Notes: generated by a model not told the origin, from the sequence alone. DNA of 64,000 bases from Sphingobacterium thalpophilum (GCF_901482695.1 NZ_LR590484.1:3968001-4032000); one strand, 5' to 3'; shown: positions 16,942-25,677, counted from the stretch's first letter. A program made the numbers and translations.

Positions 16942-18150
16942 ATGAACCGTTTGCTGACTAATTTAAGTGCTGAAATTAAACAGCTTTTCCCAAAGATTGT
17001 GGAGATCCGCCGTCACCTCCATCGTTACCCTGAACTATCTTTTGAGGAATATAAAACAAGTGCCTATGTTCAAAAACAGCTGGCTATACTTGACATATCT
17101 TATGAGGTGGTGGCAGATACTGGTGTCGTCGCCCTGATTGAAGGAGAGCGAACAGGGGCTGACGATATCGTAGTGTTGCGGGCCGATATGGACGCATTGC
17201 CTATTCATGAACAGAACGAAGTTGATTATAAATCTGTAAATGAAGGTGTTATGCATGCGTGCGGACACGATTTCCATACGGCAAACCTATTGGGTGTTGC
17301 GTCCGTTCTAAAGAAATATATTGCTGAATTTTCGGGAAAAATTGTGTTGTTATTTCAGCCTGCTGAGGAGAAAATTCCGGGGGGCGCGATCCAAATTCTG
17401 GAGTCTGGTATCTTGGAATCTTTTGGAGGTAAGATCAAGGCTGTTTTGGGAATCCATGTTAGTCCGCGTGTTCCGTTAGGGAAAATAGGCTTGCGTGAAG
17501 GACGCTTTATGGCGTCTAGCGATGAGTTTTATTTGACGATCACGGGGAGTGGGGGCCATGCGGCCGAACCGCACCGTGCCGTGGACCCCATTATGATCGC
17601 TGCTCAGCTGCTGACAACCTTACAACAGGTAGTCAGTCGGAAAGCCAATCCGGATACACCTTCGGTATTGACATTTGGCCGTTTTATCGGTGACGGCGCT
17701 GCAAATGTTATCCCTCAACAAGTCAGCTTGGCAGGTACATTTCGGACTATGGATGAGACCTGGCGTAAAGAGGCGTTAGAAACCGTTGCAGAAATTTCCC
17801 ATACATTGCCTACTGCATTAGGAGCAGCTGTGGACGTCGAGGTACGGCATGGTTATCCGGCTTTATATAATGATCCCGAGCTGACCCGGCAGGTCAAGAA
17901 TGGGATAGAGCAAAGCATGGGAGATGGAGTTGTGCAAGATCTGGACATATGGATGGCAGCAGAAGATTTTGCCTATTACGGATATCGGTATCCAGCCTTA
18001 TTTATGTTGGTGGGTACAGACAATAACGATAGTGCCACCCAGTACGGACTTCATAATCCGCAGTTCAATCTCGATGAAAAAGCTTTCGAAATAGGCATTG
18101 CGGCTTTAGTGAACAGTACGATTTATTTATTGAACCGGCCGAATGGATAG
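16942..18150 (+). CDS. M20-family amidohydrolase (N-acyl amino acid / hippurate hydrolase type)
   Basis: A 402-residue cytoplasmic metallohydrolase of the M20D type. Visible features are the start RRHLHRYPELSFEE, RADMDALPI, the metal Cys107 and His109 in HACGHDFHTA, Glu142-Glu143 in QPAEEK, GIHVSP, a dimerisation domain with GSGGHAAEPH, and the late AAEDFAYY. Family members remove an acyl group from N-acyl amino acids or related amides. Within this locus it suggests an N-acylated substrate or intermediate that is freed before the aminotransferase acts, which is inference. The end overlaps the next gene by 8 bases. Confidence 0.9.
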   Translation: MNRLLTNLSAEIKQLFPKIVEIRRHLHRYPELSFEEYKTSAYVQKQLAILDISYEVVADTGVVALIEGERTGADDIVVLRADMDALPIHEQNEVDYKSVNEGVMHACGHDFHTANLLGVASVLKKYIAEFSGKIVLLFQPAEEKIPGGAIQILESGILESFGGKIKAVLGIHVSPRVPLGKIGLREGRFMASSDEFYLTITGSGGHAAEPHRAVDPIMIAAQLLTTLQQVVSRKANPDTPSVLTFGRFIGDGAANVIPQQVSLAGTFRTMDETWRKEALETVAEISHTLPTALGAAVDVEVRHGYPALYNDPELTRQVKNGIEQSMGDGVVQDLDIWMAAEDFAYYGYRYPALFMLVGTDNNDSATQYGLHNPQFNLDEKAFEIGIAALVNSTIYLLNRPNG

Positions 18151-19138
18151 AAAGAATTTTTTACTGTCGATGTTGGTATTGGGATTATCTTTTCCAGCGA
18201 ACGCTACTCACTCGTCTGCAGACCTAGCCTTGGCGGTGGCGTCAATGCAGGGTAAGAAAAAGATAGGCATCATAGGCTTAGATAGTACGCATTCAATTGC
18301 TTTTACAAAAGCAATTAATACCGCTGTTCCGGATAGTCTCTATGCACAGTTCTCAGTTGTTGCTGCCTACCCTTATGGGAGTCTGACAATCCCTCTGAGT
18401 GTTGAACGAATACCTAGAATTGCCGCCGAAATCCAGCAATATGGCGTCACAATTGTTTCCAGTATCGCGCAGCTGCTCAAAAAAGTCGATTATGTGTTAC
18501 TGGAAACAAACGATGGTAACCTTCATTTGCAACAGGCCTTAGAGGTAATTCGGGCAGGAAAGCCGCTCTTCATAGATAAGCCAATTGCCAATTCATACGA
18601 TGATGCCGTCAGGATATTTGAAGCTGCAGAGAAGTATAATTGTCCTGTTTTTTCCTCAAGTTCTCTCCGTTACATCGTCGGTTTACAAGATATAGACAAA
18701 AATCGGGTAGTAGGTGCTGAGCTGTATAGTCCAGCTGTGACCGATCCATCACATAAAGACCTGTACTGGTATGGCATCCATGGTGTGGAAATGTTGTTTG
18801 CTTTAATGGGGGCTGGATGCAAAAAGGTGCGCACTATACAGGAACGCGGTGTTTCCATGTACGTTGGGCAGTGGGATGATGGCCGGATAGCGTCGTTACG
18901 TGGAATCCGGGAGGGAAAAGATGATTTTGGAGGCACGGTCTTCCTAACAGATCAAATTGTGCATCTAGGACAGTTTATGGGGTACGGTCCCCTGCTTGAT
19001 CATATTCTTCCGTTTTTCCAAACAGGGATCAGTCCGGTGGATGAGAAAGAAACCTTGGCGATATGTGCCTTTATTGATGCGGCAGAGGAAAGTAAATTAA
19101 GTGGAGGCGTACCTATTTTATTGCAGAAGCCGAGGTAG
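18143..19138 (+). CDS. Gfo/Idh/MocA-like oxidoreductase with N-terminal signal
   Basis: A 331-residue protein. A hydrophobic N-terminal segment (LLSMLVLGLSFPANA) looks like a signal peptide, then comes a Rossmann start KIGIIGLDSTHS and the family motif GKPLFIDKPIA with the conserved Lys. The usual NAD glycine pattern is altered to GLDSTHS, so the activity is uncertain. Secreted relatives in Bacteroidota sugar clusters act on sugars with a tightly bound cofactor. It overlaps the amidohydrolase gene by 8 bases and ends inside a perfect palindrome (19128-19153) that probably terminates the operon. Confidence 0.78.
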   Translation: MDRKNFLLSMLVLGLSFPANATHSSADLALAVASMQGKKKIGIIGLDSTHSIAFTKAINTAVPDSLYAQFSVVAAYPYGSLTIPLSVERIPRIAAEIQQYGVTIVSSIAQLLKKVDYVLLETNDGNLHLQQALEVIRAGKPLFIDKPIANSYDDAVRIFEAAEKYNCPVFSSSSLRYIVGLQDIDKNRVVGAELYSPAVTDPSHKDLYWYGIHGVEMLFALMGAGCKKVRTIQERGVSMYVGQWDDGRIASLRGIREGKDDFGGTVFLTDQIVHLGQFMGYGPLLDHILPFFQTGISPVDEKETLAICAFIDAAEESKLSGGVPILLQKPR

Positions 19139-19153
19139 CGCGCTACCTCGGCT
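19128..19153 (+). terminator. Palindromic terminator overlapping stop codon
   Basis: A perfect 26-base palindrome with arms 19128-19140 and 19141-19153. The TAG stop of the upstream gene (19136-19138) lies inside the left arm. The T-rich stretch that follows is weak (GTCCATTGTTTATTTATT). Confidence 0.6.
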
Positions 19154-19353
19154 GTCCATTGTTTATTTATTCCCAATGATCTCTATCAAAGCGAATCAAT
19201 AAAAATATCTTCAAGAGGATCTCAATCCTACTAGGGTGCTCAATTAACGGACCGAAATTTGTTGCAGATAAATTACGTAGATGGAATGTTTGTCAGCATA
19301 GAAAGTTTTGAGGAGATAAGAAACAGATTAAAACGGAAACAATCAGAGCATAT

Positions 19354-20136
19354 ATGGAAAATAACCTAAGGAAATCTTTTTTCATCACCGATGAAAATGT
19401 TGAGCAATATGCACGGCAAATGGCAACCTGGATTGCGGAACAGGTGACTGCCGCTGGTCGTCGTGGAGTGGTACTTGGCATGAGCGGCGGCATCGACTGC
19501 AGCGTGGTTGCTTGTCTCTGCCTCATGGCGAAAGTGGATATCCATTTGATTATGATGCCTTATGGAAGCGATATGCACAATAGCAAGAGCCATGCACATG
19601 CCATGGAACTGATCGATAAGTTTAATTTTCCTTACCATATCTTTGATATCCAGTCGGCTGTTGATGCCCTGGTAATCCGCAATGAGACTTATATTGTAGC
19701 TTCGAGTACGCCTCATCGTGTATTGAGTTTAGCTAATATTCGCCCCCGTGTCCGTATGACGTACCTATATGAATTTGCGCAACTGGGTAGCCGCTTTGTC
19801 ATCGGCACTGGCAATATGGCTGAGGCTACCGTAGGGTATTTCACAAAATGGGGAGATGGTGCCTATGACCTCAATCCATTGGCACTCGTCACCAAACAAG
19901 AAGTATATACTTTGGCTAAATTTCTCGGTATTCCGGAATCCATTCAGCAGAAGCGTCCTTCAGCAGGGCTATGGGAAGGTCAGACAGATGAAGATGAACT
20001 GGGCATGACTTATGCGCAGATTGATGCTTTTATTTTAACGGGAACATCCGGCGATCTAGCGGTTGATGAACTTATCCGCAAACGCCAGGAACAGTCTGCA
20101 CATAAGTTTGCGGCTATCCCAGTCTTTAAAGGCTAA
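19354..20136 (+). CDS. nadE: Ammonia-type NAD synthase
   Basis: A 260-residue NAD synthetase core without a glutaminase domain. It adenylates deamido-NAD and amidates it to NAD. The ATP pyrophosphatase loop is MSGGIDCS (residues 43-50), with Cys49 where most family members have Ser. Other family features follow: NIRPRVRMTYLYEFAQ, GTGNMAEATVGYFTKWGDGAYD and KRPSAGLWEGQTDEDELGMTY. The gene is followed by a terminator hairpin and then by a nicotinamidase-like gene, so the pair probably serves NAD salvage. Confidence 0.93.
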   Translation: MENNLRKSFFITDENVEQYARQMATWIAEQVTAAGRRGVVLGMSGGIDCSVVACLCLMAKVDIHLIMMPYGSDMHNSKSHAHAMELIDKFNFPYHIFDIQSAVDALVIRNETYIVASSTPHRVLSLANIRPRVRMTYLYEFAQLGSRFVIGTGNMAEATVGYFTKWGDGAYDLNPLALVTKQEVYTLAKFLGIPESIQQKRPSAGLWEGQTDEDELGMTYAQIDAFILTGTSGDLAVDELIRKRQEQSAHKFAAIPVFKG

Positions 20137-20138
20137 AT

Positions 20139-20170
20139 ACCTGCCAGGCAAGTAGGTCTGGCAGGTTTTA
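20139..20170 (+). terminator. Terminator after nadE
   Basis: Arms ACCTGCCAG (20139-20147) and CTGGCAGGT (20158-20166), followed by TTTAAGTTTT. It begins 3 bases after the nadE stop. Confidence 0.75.
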
Positions 20171-20279
20171 AGTTTTAGCCGCATGCTTATCGGCATGCAT
20201 AGGAGATAGCAGCATGGAAAATGACCGGCTGGACAAAAGATGGATAGATATCGTGGAAGTGATACTAATTTATTGACAA

Positions 20280-21194
20280 ATGAAAACAACATATGAACGG
20301 ATTGTCGATGTAAATGAGATCGCCTCTGAAAAAAGAGGCGATATTCAGGACATATTGGCATTAGCGGAACAAGAAGATCTCCCATCAGCAGCATTGGACA
20401 AAAAGCGGAACCTGCTTTTGGCAATTGATGTACAGAACGATTTTATGGAATCGATCGGCAGCCTTCCCGTCACCGGCTCCAAAAGTGATGTGCAGCGCCT
20501 CACACGCTGGATGTACAAAAATATGGCTTCTCTGACCCAGATCATGTGTAGCCTTGACTCACATTCACTCCTACAGATTTTCCATGCCGGCTGGTGGATG
20601 GACAAAGCGGGTAACCACCCCCAGCCTTTTACGATCATACGCTACGAGGATGTTGTGGAGGGAATCTGGACCGTCACTTATGCGGATAGCTTAGAGCAGT
20701 CTAAAAACTACCTTAAAAATTTGGCTGCTGAAGGTAAAAAAGAGCTGTGCATCTGGCCGTACCATTGCTTGGAGGGTAGCTTCGGAGCTCAACTGGAAAC
20801 CCAGTTTACCAATATGCTTTATTTTCATAGTGCTGTGCGTAAGGCCAAACCGCTGCTCGTCTACAAAGGGCAGGATCCATATACCGAGATGTATGGAATT
20901 ATTAAAGCAGAATATGACGCTAATGAATTTATTAACCATGCCGTGCTCGATGCCATACAAGCATACGATGCCATTTATATTGCGGGGCAGGCATCAAGCC
21001 ATTGCGTGCTCGCATCTGCTGCTCAAATATTGGAATATTTTAAAGAAGATAAAGCCATTACATCCCGAATAACCTTGTTGATCGATTGTATGTCGCCGAT
21101 CTCAGGGTTTGAATCTGTGACGCAACAGGCCTTTGAATCAATGAAAGAAAAATATGGAATACAGATCAAAAATTCGACCGACGTAATTTTATAG
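20280..21194 (+). CDS. Isochorismatase-fold nicotinamidase-like hydrolase
   Basis: A 304-residue cysteine hydrolase, longer than typical nicotinamidases (about 200-215) because of about 45 extra N-terminal residues and internal insertions. Catalytic positions are Asp in LAIDVQNDF, Lys in VYKGQDPYTEMYG and Cys in GQASSHCVLASA. A metal-site-like DSHS and a downstream His, plus IWPYHCLEGSFGAQLE, match the nicotinamidase pattern. Nicotinamidase converts nicotinamide to nicotinate for NAD salvage, which fits nadE next door. The divergence leaves other amidase substrates possible. Confidence 0.75.
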   Translation: MKTTYERIVDVNEIASEKRGDIQDILALAEQEDLPSAALDKKRNLLLAIDVQNDFMESIGSLPVTGSKSDVQRLTRWMYKNMASLTQIMCSLDSHSLLQIFHAGWWMDKAGNHPQPFTIIRYEDVVEGIWTVTYADSLEQSKNYLKNLAAEGKKELCIWPYHCLEGSFGAQLETQFTNMLYFHSAVRKAKPLLVYKGQDPYTEMYGIIKAEYDANEFINHAVLDAIQAYDAIYIAGQASSHCVLASAAQILEYFKEDKAITSRITLLIDCMSPISGFESVTQQAFESMKEKYGIQIKNSTDVIL

Positions 21195-21247
21195 TGTTAT
21201 ACCGATTGCTGCGAAAGAAATATAGCTATGCGACATTTATCAAGTAA

Positions 21248-21376
21248 AACGGTTCTTTAGCGGACGGTACTACAGATCTAAAAGAACTCCGAAAAACAAT
21301 TTCTTATCCTGCCGGAGATCCGATTTATATCGGAAAAAATGTGCAGCGAATGGTGCAGATGCTTGCATTTCAATAG
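21248..21376 (+). pseudogene. Possible gene remnant (C-terminal fragment)
   Basis: An open stretch of 42 codons between in-frame stops has no ATG near its beginning but reads like protein: DLKELRKTISYPAGDP, then IYIGKNVQRMVQMLAFQ and a stop. It may be the decayed tail of a lost gene. I do not recognise the family. The rest of 21195-21477 shows nothing else. Confidence 0.25.
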
Positions 21377-21477
21377 AAAAATCCCTGTTTTCAGTGAATC
21401 TGTTTTTTTTATATTAACCGTATTTTTACCTTGCTGAAATTTCCATAAAACTTGATAGGAATTCGCAATACAACACT

Positions 21478-23958
21478 ATGGCACACCGTATTTATATTTA
21501 TAATGTAGATTTTAAGACGAACGAAAGATTTTCATCATATCTGGCCGAATGGAAATATGAAATTCCTGCGCTGATGCTTCCTTTGTTTACGTCGAATATT
21601 CGGTCTAAAGGAACCCAGCTGTATGCAGATAAGCAAGATGGTATTGCACGTCTTCGGTACTTTTTTGTCCTGTTGGCTGACCAGTATCAGCTTCATTATA
21701 AAAAACAGTACTACGAACCGGTAGACAGGATGTTTGCTTTTTTGGAAAATTTACCTTTTGATACCTTTTGTGTCGATGGGAGGGACGTTTTCAATATGAA
21801 CGAGGAGAAGCATACGCTGCAGGCGCACGCTTGGGCGGAAGAGATAAAGGCGAATGGACTTTTATATGCACAGGCAGTAGAACAACGGTCTTTAGATCCT
21901 TTGCTGCCAATATTGCAAAATTCAGGATATGCGAGTTTTCTCGAGATGCTTCAGACGGATTGGATCAATTACGGACTTGGCTTATGGGAAGAAGATGTTC
22001 TCGTAGGTAGAGGTCCTGAAGTATTCGAAGAAAATGGAAAACACGGACTAAAAGATGCCAACGGCGAGTTATTGCTTCCTGCCGTATACGAGGAAATATT
22101 TGAGTTTAATGAAGCTGGTGTGGCTGTCGTCCAACAGGATCAGCTATTTGGATACATCAATGATCTTGGAGTAGAATTGGTTCCTTGTCAGTATGTAGAA
22201 GCTTTTGATGCACGGTATATCAATGGAATAAATTACAGCGAAGTAGAAGTGATGGGCAAATGGGGATTGTTACATGTGGAAGGTAATCGGCTGTGTATAC
22301 CTGCAGCATATGACGAATTGAGCTGGTTGACATACGGGTATTTGAATGCAATGCGGGGAGAACAGAATTTTCTTTTTTCTGCTAAAGGCACATTGGTGGT
22401 TGGTGAGCCTGCGACTTCGCCTTTTAATTATGATTATCATAAGCTTTTTTATTGTCGTCAAAAAGGCAGCATGAAGCGAAAGTACTTCCGTATGGATGGG
22501 AAGTATCTAGGTGAATTTCTGGAAGATAGCCTATTGCCTCTATTTAATGGTTATTTCTGGATTAAACCTAATAAATTGCAGAAGAAGATCGCTATTATTA
22601 AACCGGACGGGGCTATTCTCGACAATGATATTGACCGTATTGTTACACTGGACGATTATCGTAGTGTGGCTTATCTTAAGGAAAAAGGTTGGTTTGTCTT
22701 GTCTCTGAAACACCATGATTATCGACTGCGGGATCTGCAGATTAATAAAGTTTTGATTGATAGTATACAACAATATCGAAAAGACATTTTCATTATTGTC
22801 TCGCCGATGGGCCAGGGGATATATGACGCCTATCACGATCATTGGCTTCTCAGCCCTGATCCCAATTATCAGAAGATTGAACATTGTTTTTTGGAGTTTA
22901 TGCGTATTCAGCAGGCCGATGGCATGTTTTATTATGACACCAAAGTAAATGTGCGTGGTGAGTTGTATGATTATATTTGTGCTCCTTTTTATTACCCTAA
23001 AGTGGAGGATAATGAGGCTGCGCTATTGCTGTTATTCAAAGGAACACAATTGTTTTATCTCAACCCAGCACGCCATCCTGTCGAGATTCCCGAAACGGCA
23101 TTTGGGCGTTTATACGAGGAACGGTACAGTCTTCAAGGACATGACCAAAGTTATTTTATTGCTTTTTATCAGCGATGGACAAAACAAAAAGGTGTTGGAT
23201 ATGAAAGTTATTTCGATAATGAAACGCTCTATGAGCAAGGCCAGCGGTTTTATGATACACAAAATATAAAAGACGCCATTCGGCTGTTGACCATTGGTGC
23301 CTCTAGGGGAAGTGCAGACTGTCAGTATGTGTTGGGAAATATTTATACGGATGCCGATTATGAAGAGACTCTGGATATCGCAAGAGGACGGCAGTTTTAT
23401 GAACAGGCGATGAAACAGGATCACGCAAAAGCATGGACCAATTGGGGCTTCCTCCATGCGACAGGTTTTGGCGTGGAGCTGAATATTGAACAAGCAATAA
23501 AAGCCTATTCGAGAGCAGCGGAATTGGGTGAACCTCAAGCCTTGAGCAATCTGGGCAATCTGTATTTCGACGATGAGCATGTCGAACAAGATTATGCACG
23601 TGCTCTTTCCTATTTTAAACAGGCAGAGAAGGGCGGAATTGCCAACTATGCACAGATGGCTGAAATTTACTTCCAGCAACAGGATTATTCTAATTTGATA
23701 CGCTGTCTAAAAAAAGATGAAGCGGGACAGTACGCAGCGATTTACTATGGTATTCTGTATGAAGAAGGATTGGGTGTAAAGCAAAGCATTTCCAAGGCAT
23801 TAAAGTATTATGAACAGGCAAACAATGATGCAGTGTATGCATATGCAGTAAATCGTCTATTGTACTACTATCAAACGGGCAGCAGCTTCGCTAATAGTGA
23901 GAAATATGCTTTTTGGCTGAATTTTGCAGCAGAGAATAATGTAGATGTGGAAAAATAA
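21478..23958 (+). CDS. WG-repeat and Sel1-repeat protein
   Basis: An 826-residue protein with no signal peptide. The N-terminal 170 residues are helical and unrecognised. Residues of about 180-320 contain WG/KWG-type repeats (GKHGLKDANGELLLPAVYEE, then MGKWGLLHVEG). The last 230 residues hold four or so Sel1-type TPR repeats (SADCQYVLGNIYTDAD, AWTNWGFLHATGFGVE, ALSNLGNLYFDDE, YGILYEEGLGVKQS). Both repeat types serve protein binding, and no catalytic motif is visible. A small membrane protein gene follows after 9 bases. Base composition and codon use resemble the neighbours. Confidence 0.85.
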   Translation: MAHRIYIYNVDFKTNERFSSYLAEWKYEIPALMLPLFTSNIRSKGTQLYADKQDGIARLRYFFVLLADQYQLHYKKQYYEPVDRMFAFLENLPFDTFCVDGRDVFNMNEEKHTLQAHAWAEEIKANGLLYAQAVEQRSLDPLLPILQNSGYASFLEMLQTDWINYGLGLWEEDVLVGRGPEVFEENGKHGLKDANGELLLPAVYEEIFEFNEAGVAVVQQDQLFGYINDLGVELVPCQYVEAFDARYINGINYSEVEVMGKWGLLHVEGNRLCIPAAYDELSWLTYGYLNAMRGEQNFLFSAKGTLVVGEPATSPFNYDYHKLFYCRQKGSMKRKYFRMDGKYLGEFLEDSLLPLFNGYFWIKPNKLQKKIAIIKPDGAILDNDIDRIVTLDDYRSVAYLKEKGWFVLSLKHHDYRLRDLQINKVLIDSIQQYRKDIFIIVSPMGQGIYDAYHDHWLLSPDPNYQKIEHCFLEFMRIQQADGMFYYDTKVNVRGELYDYICAPFYYPKVEDNEAALLLLFKGTQLFYLNPARHPVEIPETAFGRLYEERYSLQGHDQSYFIAFYQRWTKQKGVGYESYFDNETLYEQGQRFYDTQNIKDAIRLLTIGASRGSADCQYVLGNIYTDADYEETLDIARGRQFYEQAMKQDHAKAWTNWGFLHATGFGVELNIEQAIKAYSRAAELGEPQALSNLGNLYFDDEHVEQDYARALSYFKQAEKGGIANYAQMAEIYFQQQDYSNLIRCLKKDEAGQYAAIYYGILYEEGLGVKQSISKALKYYEQANNDAVYAYAVNRLLYYYQTGSSFANSEKYAFWLNFAAENNVDVEK

Positions 23959-23967
23959 CGGTTCGGT

Positions 23968-24198
23968 ATGCTATCTTCTGCGAATCTGGATTTTACATCT
24001 TTGCTGATACATCTTGCTCTGTTGCTCTTCGGGAGCGCTGGAGTATTCTATAGCCTCGTTTTAGGAATAGTTCATATTGTCCAGAAAAAAACGAACAGCC
24101 TGGCCTATTATCTACGTATGTTTTTGGTATCTGGGGTGATTGGCCTCACGTTTTGGGGGCTAATTGTGGTGATCTGGTTACTGTCTCTAGACCTGTGA
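23968..24198 (+). CDS. Small two-helix membrane protein
   Basis: A 76-residue protein with two hydrophobic helices (about 12-38 and 48-74) and a short KKTNSLAYYLR loop between them. It is not recognised. It starts 9 bases after the WG/Sel1 gene, so the two are probably co-transcribed. It could anchor the repeat protein to the membrane, which is only inference from position. Confidence 0.6.
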   Translation: MLSSANLDFTSLLIHLALLLFGSAGVFYSLVLGIVHIVQKKTNSLAYYLRMFLVSGVIGLTFWGLIVVIWLLSLDL

Positions 24199-24207
24199 TA
24201 AAGCACA

Positions 24208-24242
24208 GAAGTGTTATTGCGATTCGATAGCGATAACACTTC
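24208..24242. terminator. Hairpin between convergent genes
   Basis: Arms 24208-24220 and 24230-24242 pair over 13 positions with one G-T wobble. The hairpin lies between the ends of a + gene (24198) and a - gene (24266), so it may serve both strands. Confidence 0.6.
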
Positions 24243-24265
24243 ATACATCGCTATGGTAAAAACTA

Positions 24266-24796
24266 TTAACGATTTTTAGCGTTCACGATATGCATCAGAT
24301 GATGGTTGCAATGCCATGCGTATAGTCCTATGTTGACTTTCAATGAGATCAGTCTCTTGGTTGCCGGATGAACGAAGGTCCTTTCAAGCTGTTCGTTGCT
24401 TAAATTGGTCAAAAGCGTTTCCCAACGCTCATGCAAACCTTCAAGCAATTTAACAGAACTATCAATCGAGACATTTTTTGCATCCGCAAGTTCTGCCCAG
24501 TGTTGCTCTTCATATAATTTTATCGTAGGATTATCTTCCGTCAGCGCGAGCTTAAAGCGGATAAAGCTATTCATATGGCTGTCAGCACAATGGTGCACCA
24601 CTTGTTTGATTGTCCAGCCATCCGGTCTATAACGTTTCTCTAAGTCGGTGTCCGTGAGCCCACTGACTTCGGATTTAATGCGCGTTGGAAAATTGGCAAT
24701 CGTTTTTATCCAATCCTGCAGCAATTGGGTATCGATATAGTCAGGTACGGCAAAACGGCCAATGGGATATCTTAGTTTTTCTAATTCATGTTGCAT
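24266..24796 (-). CDS. DinB/YfiT-type metal-dependent hydrolase or transferase
   Basis: A 176-residue four-helix protein of the DinB superfamily, YfiT/BstA branch. It begins LRYPIGRFAVP and has WTIKQVVHHCADSH (metal His) and a final WHCNHHLMHI with further His ligands. YfiT-like proteins bind zinc or nickel, and related enzymes transfer low-molecular-weight thiols. The actual reaction here is not known. It is a single gene, convergent with the WG/Sel1 operon. Confidence 0.85.
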   Translation of the reverse strand: MQHELEKLRYPIGRFAVPDYIDTQLLQDWIKTIANFPTRIKSEVSGLTDTDLEKRYRPDGWTIKQVVHHCADSHMNSFIRFKLALTEDNPTIKLYEEQHWAELADAKNVSIDSSVKLLEGLHERWETLLTNLSNEQLERTFVHPATKRLISLKVNIGLYAWHCNHHLMHIVNAKNR

Positions 24797-24999
24797 AGCT
24801 AAAATTAGTGAAAAATGATGTAAGGTTCCTCATCTCTATATGTAAATTCTAAAGATCATGCCTTTTAATGATTTTGGGCGCTGTTCTGGACTGCTTGGAT
24901 GAAAGGAAGAATTATGGTAATTTCGGCTTTTGTCAGTGCTATTCGTTGTACGCTACAGGGCTCAAACGCGATAGCCTATTTTGAACATTTAGGATAAGG

Positions 25000-25173
25000 A
25001 TGAAGAGTTTAAACGAATAGATTAATACAGAGGAGTCTGGATGGAACCTCTTCGTCGAATGGATGAAAACTGTAAGTAACACCTATGAGGTGCTACCTCG
25101 AAACCCAAAGTGCGCTGACGAAGAACTGCTAAAAGCACAGATTAACGAACAAGTTCGTGACTTTGTAAAGTAA
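25000..25173 (+). pseudogene. DUF2625-like gene fragment with in-frame amber stop
   Basis: An ATG at 25000 opens MKSLNE, then TAG (25018-25020), then the same frame continues INTEESGWNLFVEWMK, TVSNTYEVLPRNPKCA and DEELLKAQ to a TAA at 25171. From memory, DUF2625 proteins start with a similar pattern (a Leu-Ile pair, W..L...W, EVLP, then ..LL..Q), which suggests TTG Leu mutated to TAG at codon 7. The rest of the domain (about 150 residues) is absent. It is therefore a decayed N-terminal fragment. The surrounding gap 24797-25281 shows no intact gene. Confidence 0.5.
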
Positions 25174-25281
25174 ATAGAAAAGTTGTTCCGATTGACGAAA
25201 GTTATCATTTTACAATGGAAGTTGCAGGTAGCCGATAGTGAAACAAATGGCTACCTCATCATCTCCGAGGTAATTATCTGT

Positions 25282-25677
25282 TTATTTTAGTAATATAACA
25301 TGTTTTGAAAATGTTTGACGTTTTGATTCCAGAAACTTCTGAAGCGAAGTCGCTGTCCTATAGGATTTTTTTTGTGTGCCATTGAAAATCACTATGGAAT
25401 CAATTTGATTGACCAATAAATCGTGAATAGATTGGGAATCCCATTTTCCAATAGTGTAATGTTGCCTAAATTCAGGGCTGCTTCTTAACGATATGTCGAT
25501 CGGATTTTCTGGAGAGGAGATCCCCACATGTGTGACATCTGTTGATTTTAAATAAACCAAGATGCGCCTATCTTCTTTTTGTGGCCGGATTTGCACCGTA
25601 CGTATTGGATCACAGCCGCACAATAAGACAGCGAGTACTACAGATGCTGAAATACAACATTTAAACATATTCATCAC
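25282..25677 (-). CDS. Small lipoprotein of unknown function
   Basis: A 131-residue protein with a hydrophobic N-terminus ending in AVLLCGC, a plausible lipobox, so it is likely membrane anchored. The body is about 105 residues, polar, with HVGISSPENPIDISLR and DSIVIFNGTQKKSYRT. I recognise no family. It lies alone between a decayed gene and the NYN gene. Confidence 0.65.
   Translation of the reverse strand: MMNMFKCCISASVVLAVLLCGCDPIRTVQIRPQKEDRRILVYLKSTDVTHVGISSPENPIDISLRSSPEFRQHYTIGKWDSQSIHDLLVNQIDSIVIFNGTQKKSYRTATSLQKFLESKRQTFSKHVILLK

Noticed and set aside
23110..23679. 189-codon minus-strand frame opposite the Sel1 repeats
   Set aside because: It is antisense to clear repeat-coding sequence, with a hydrophobic composition typical of shadow frames.
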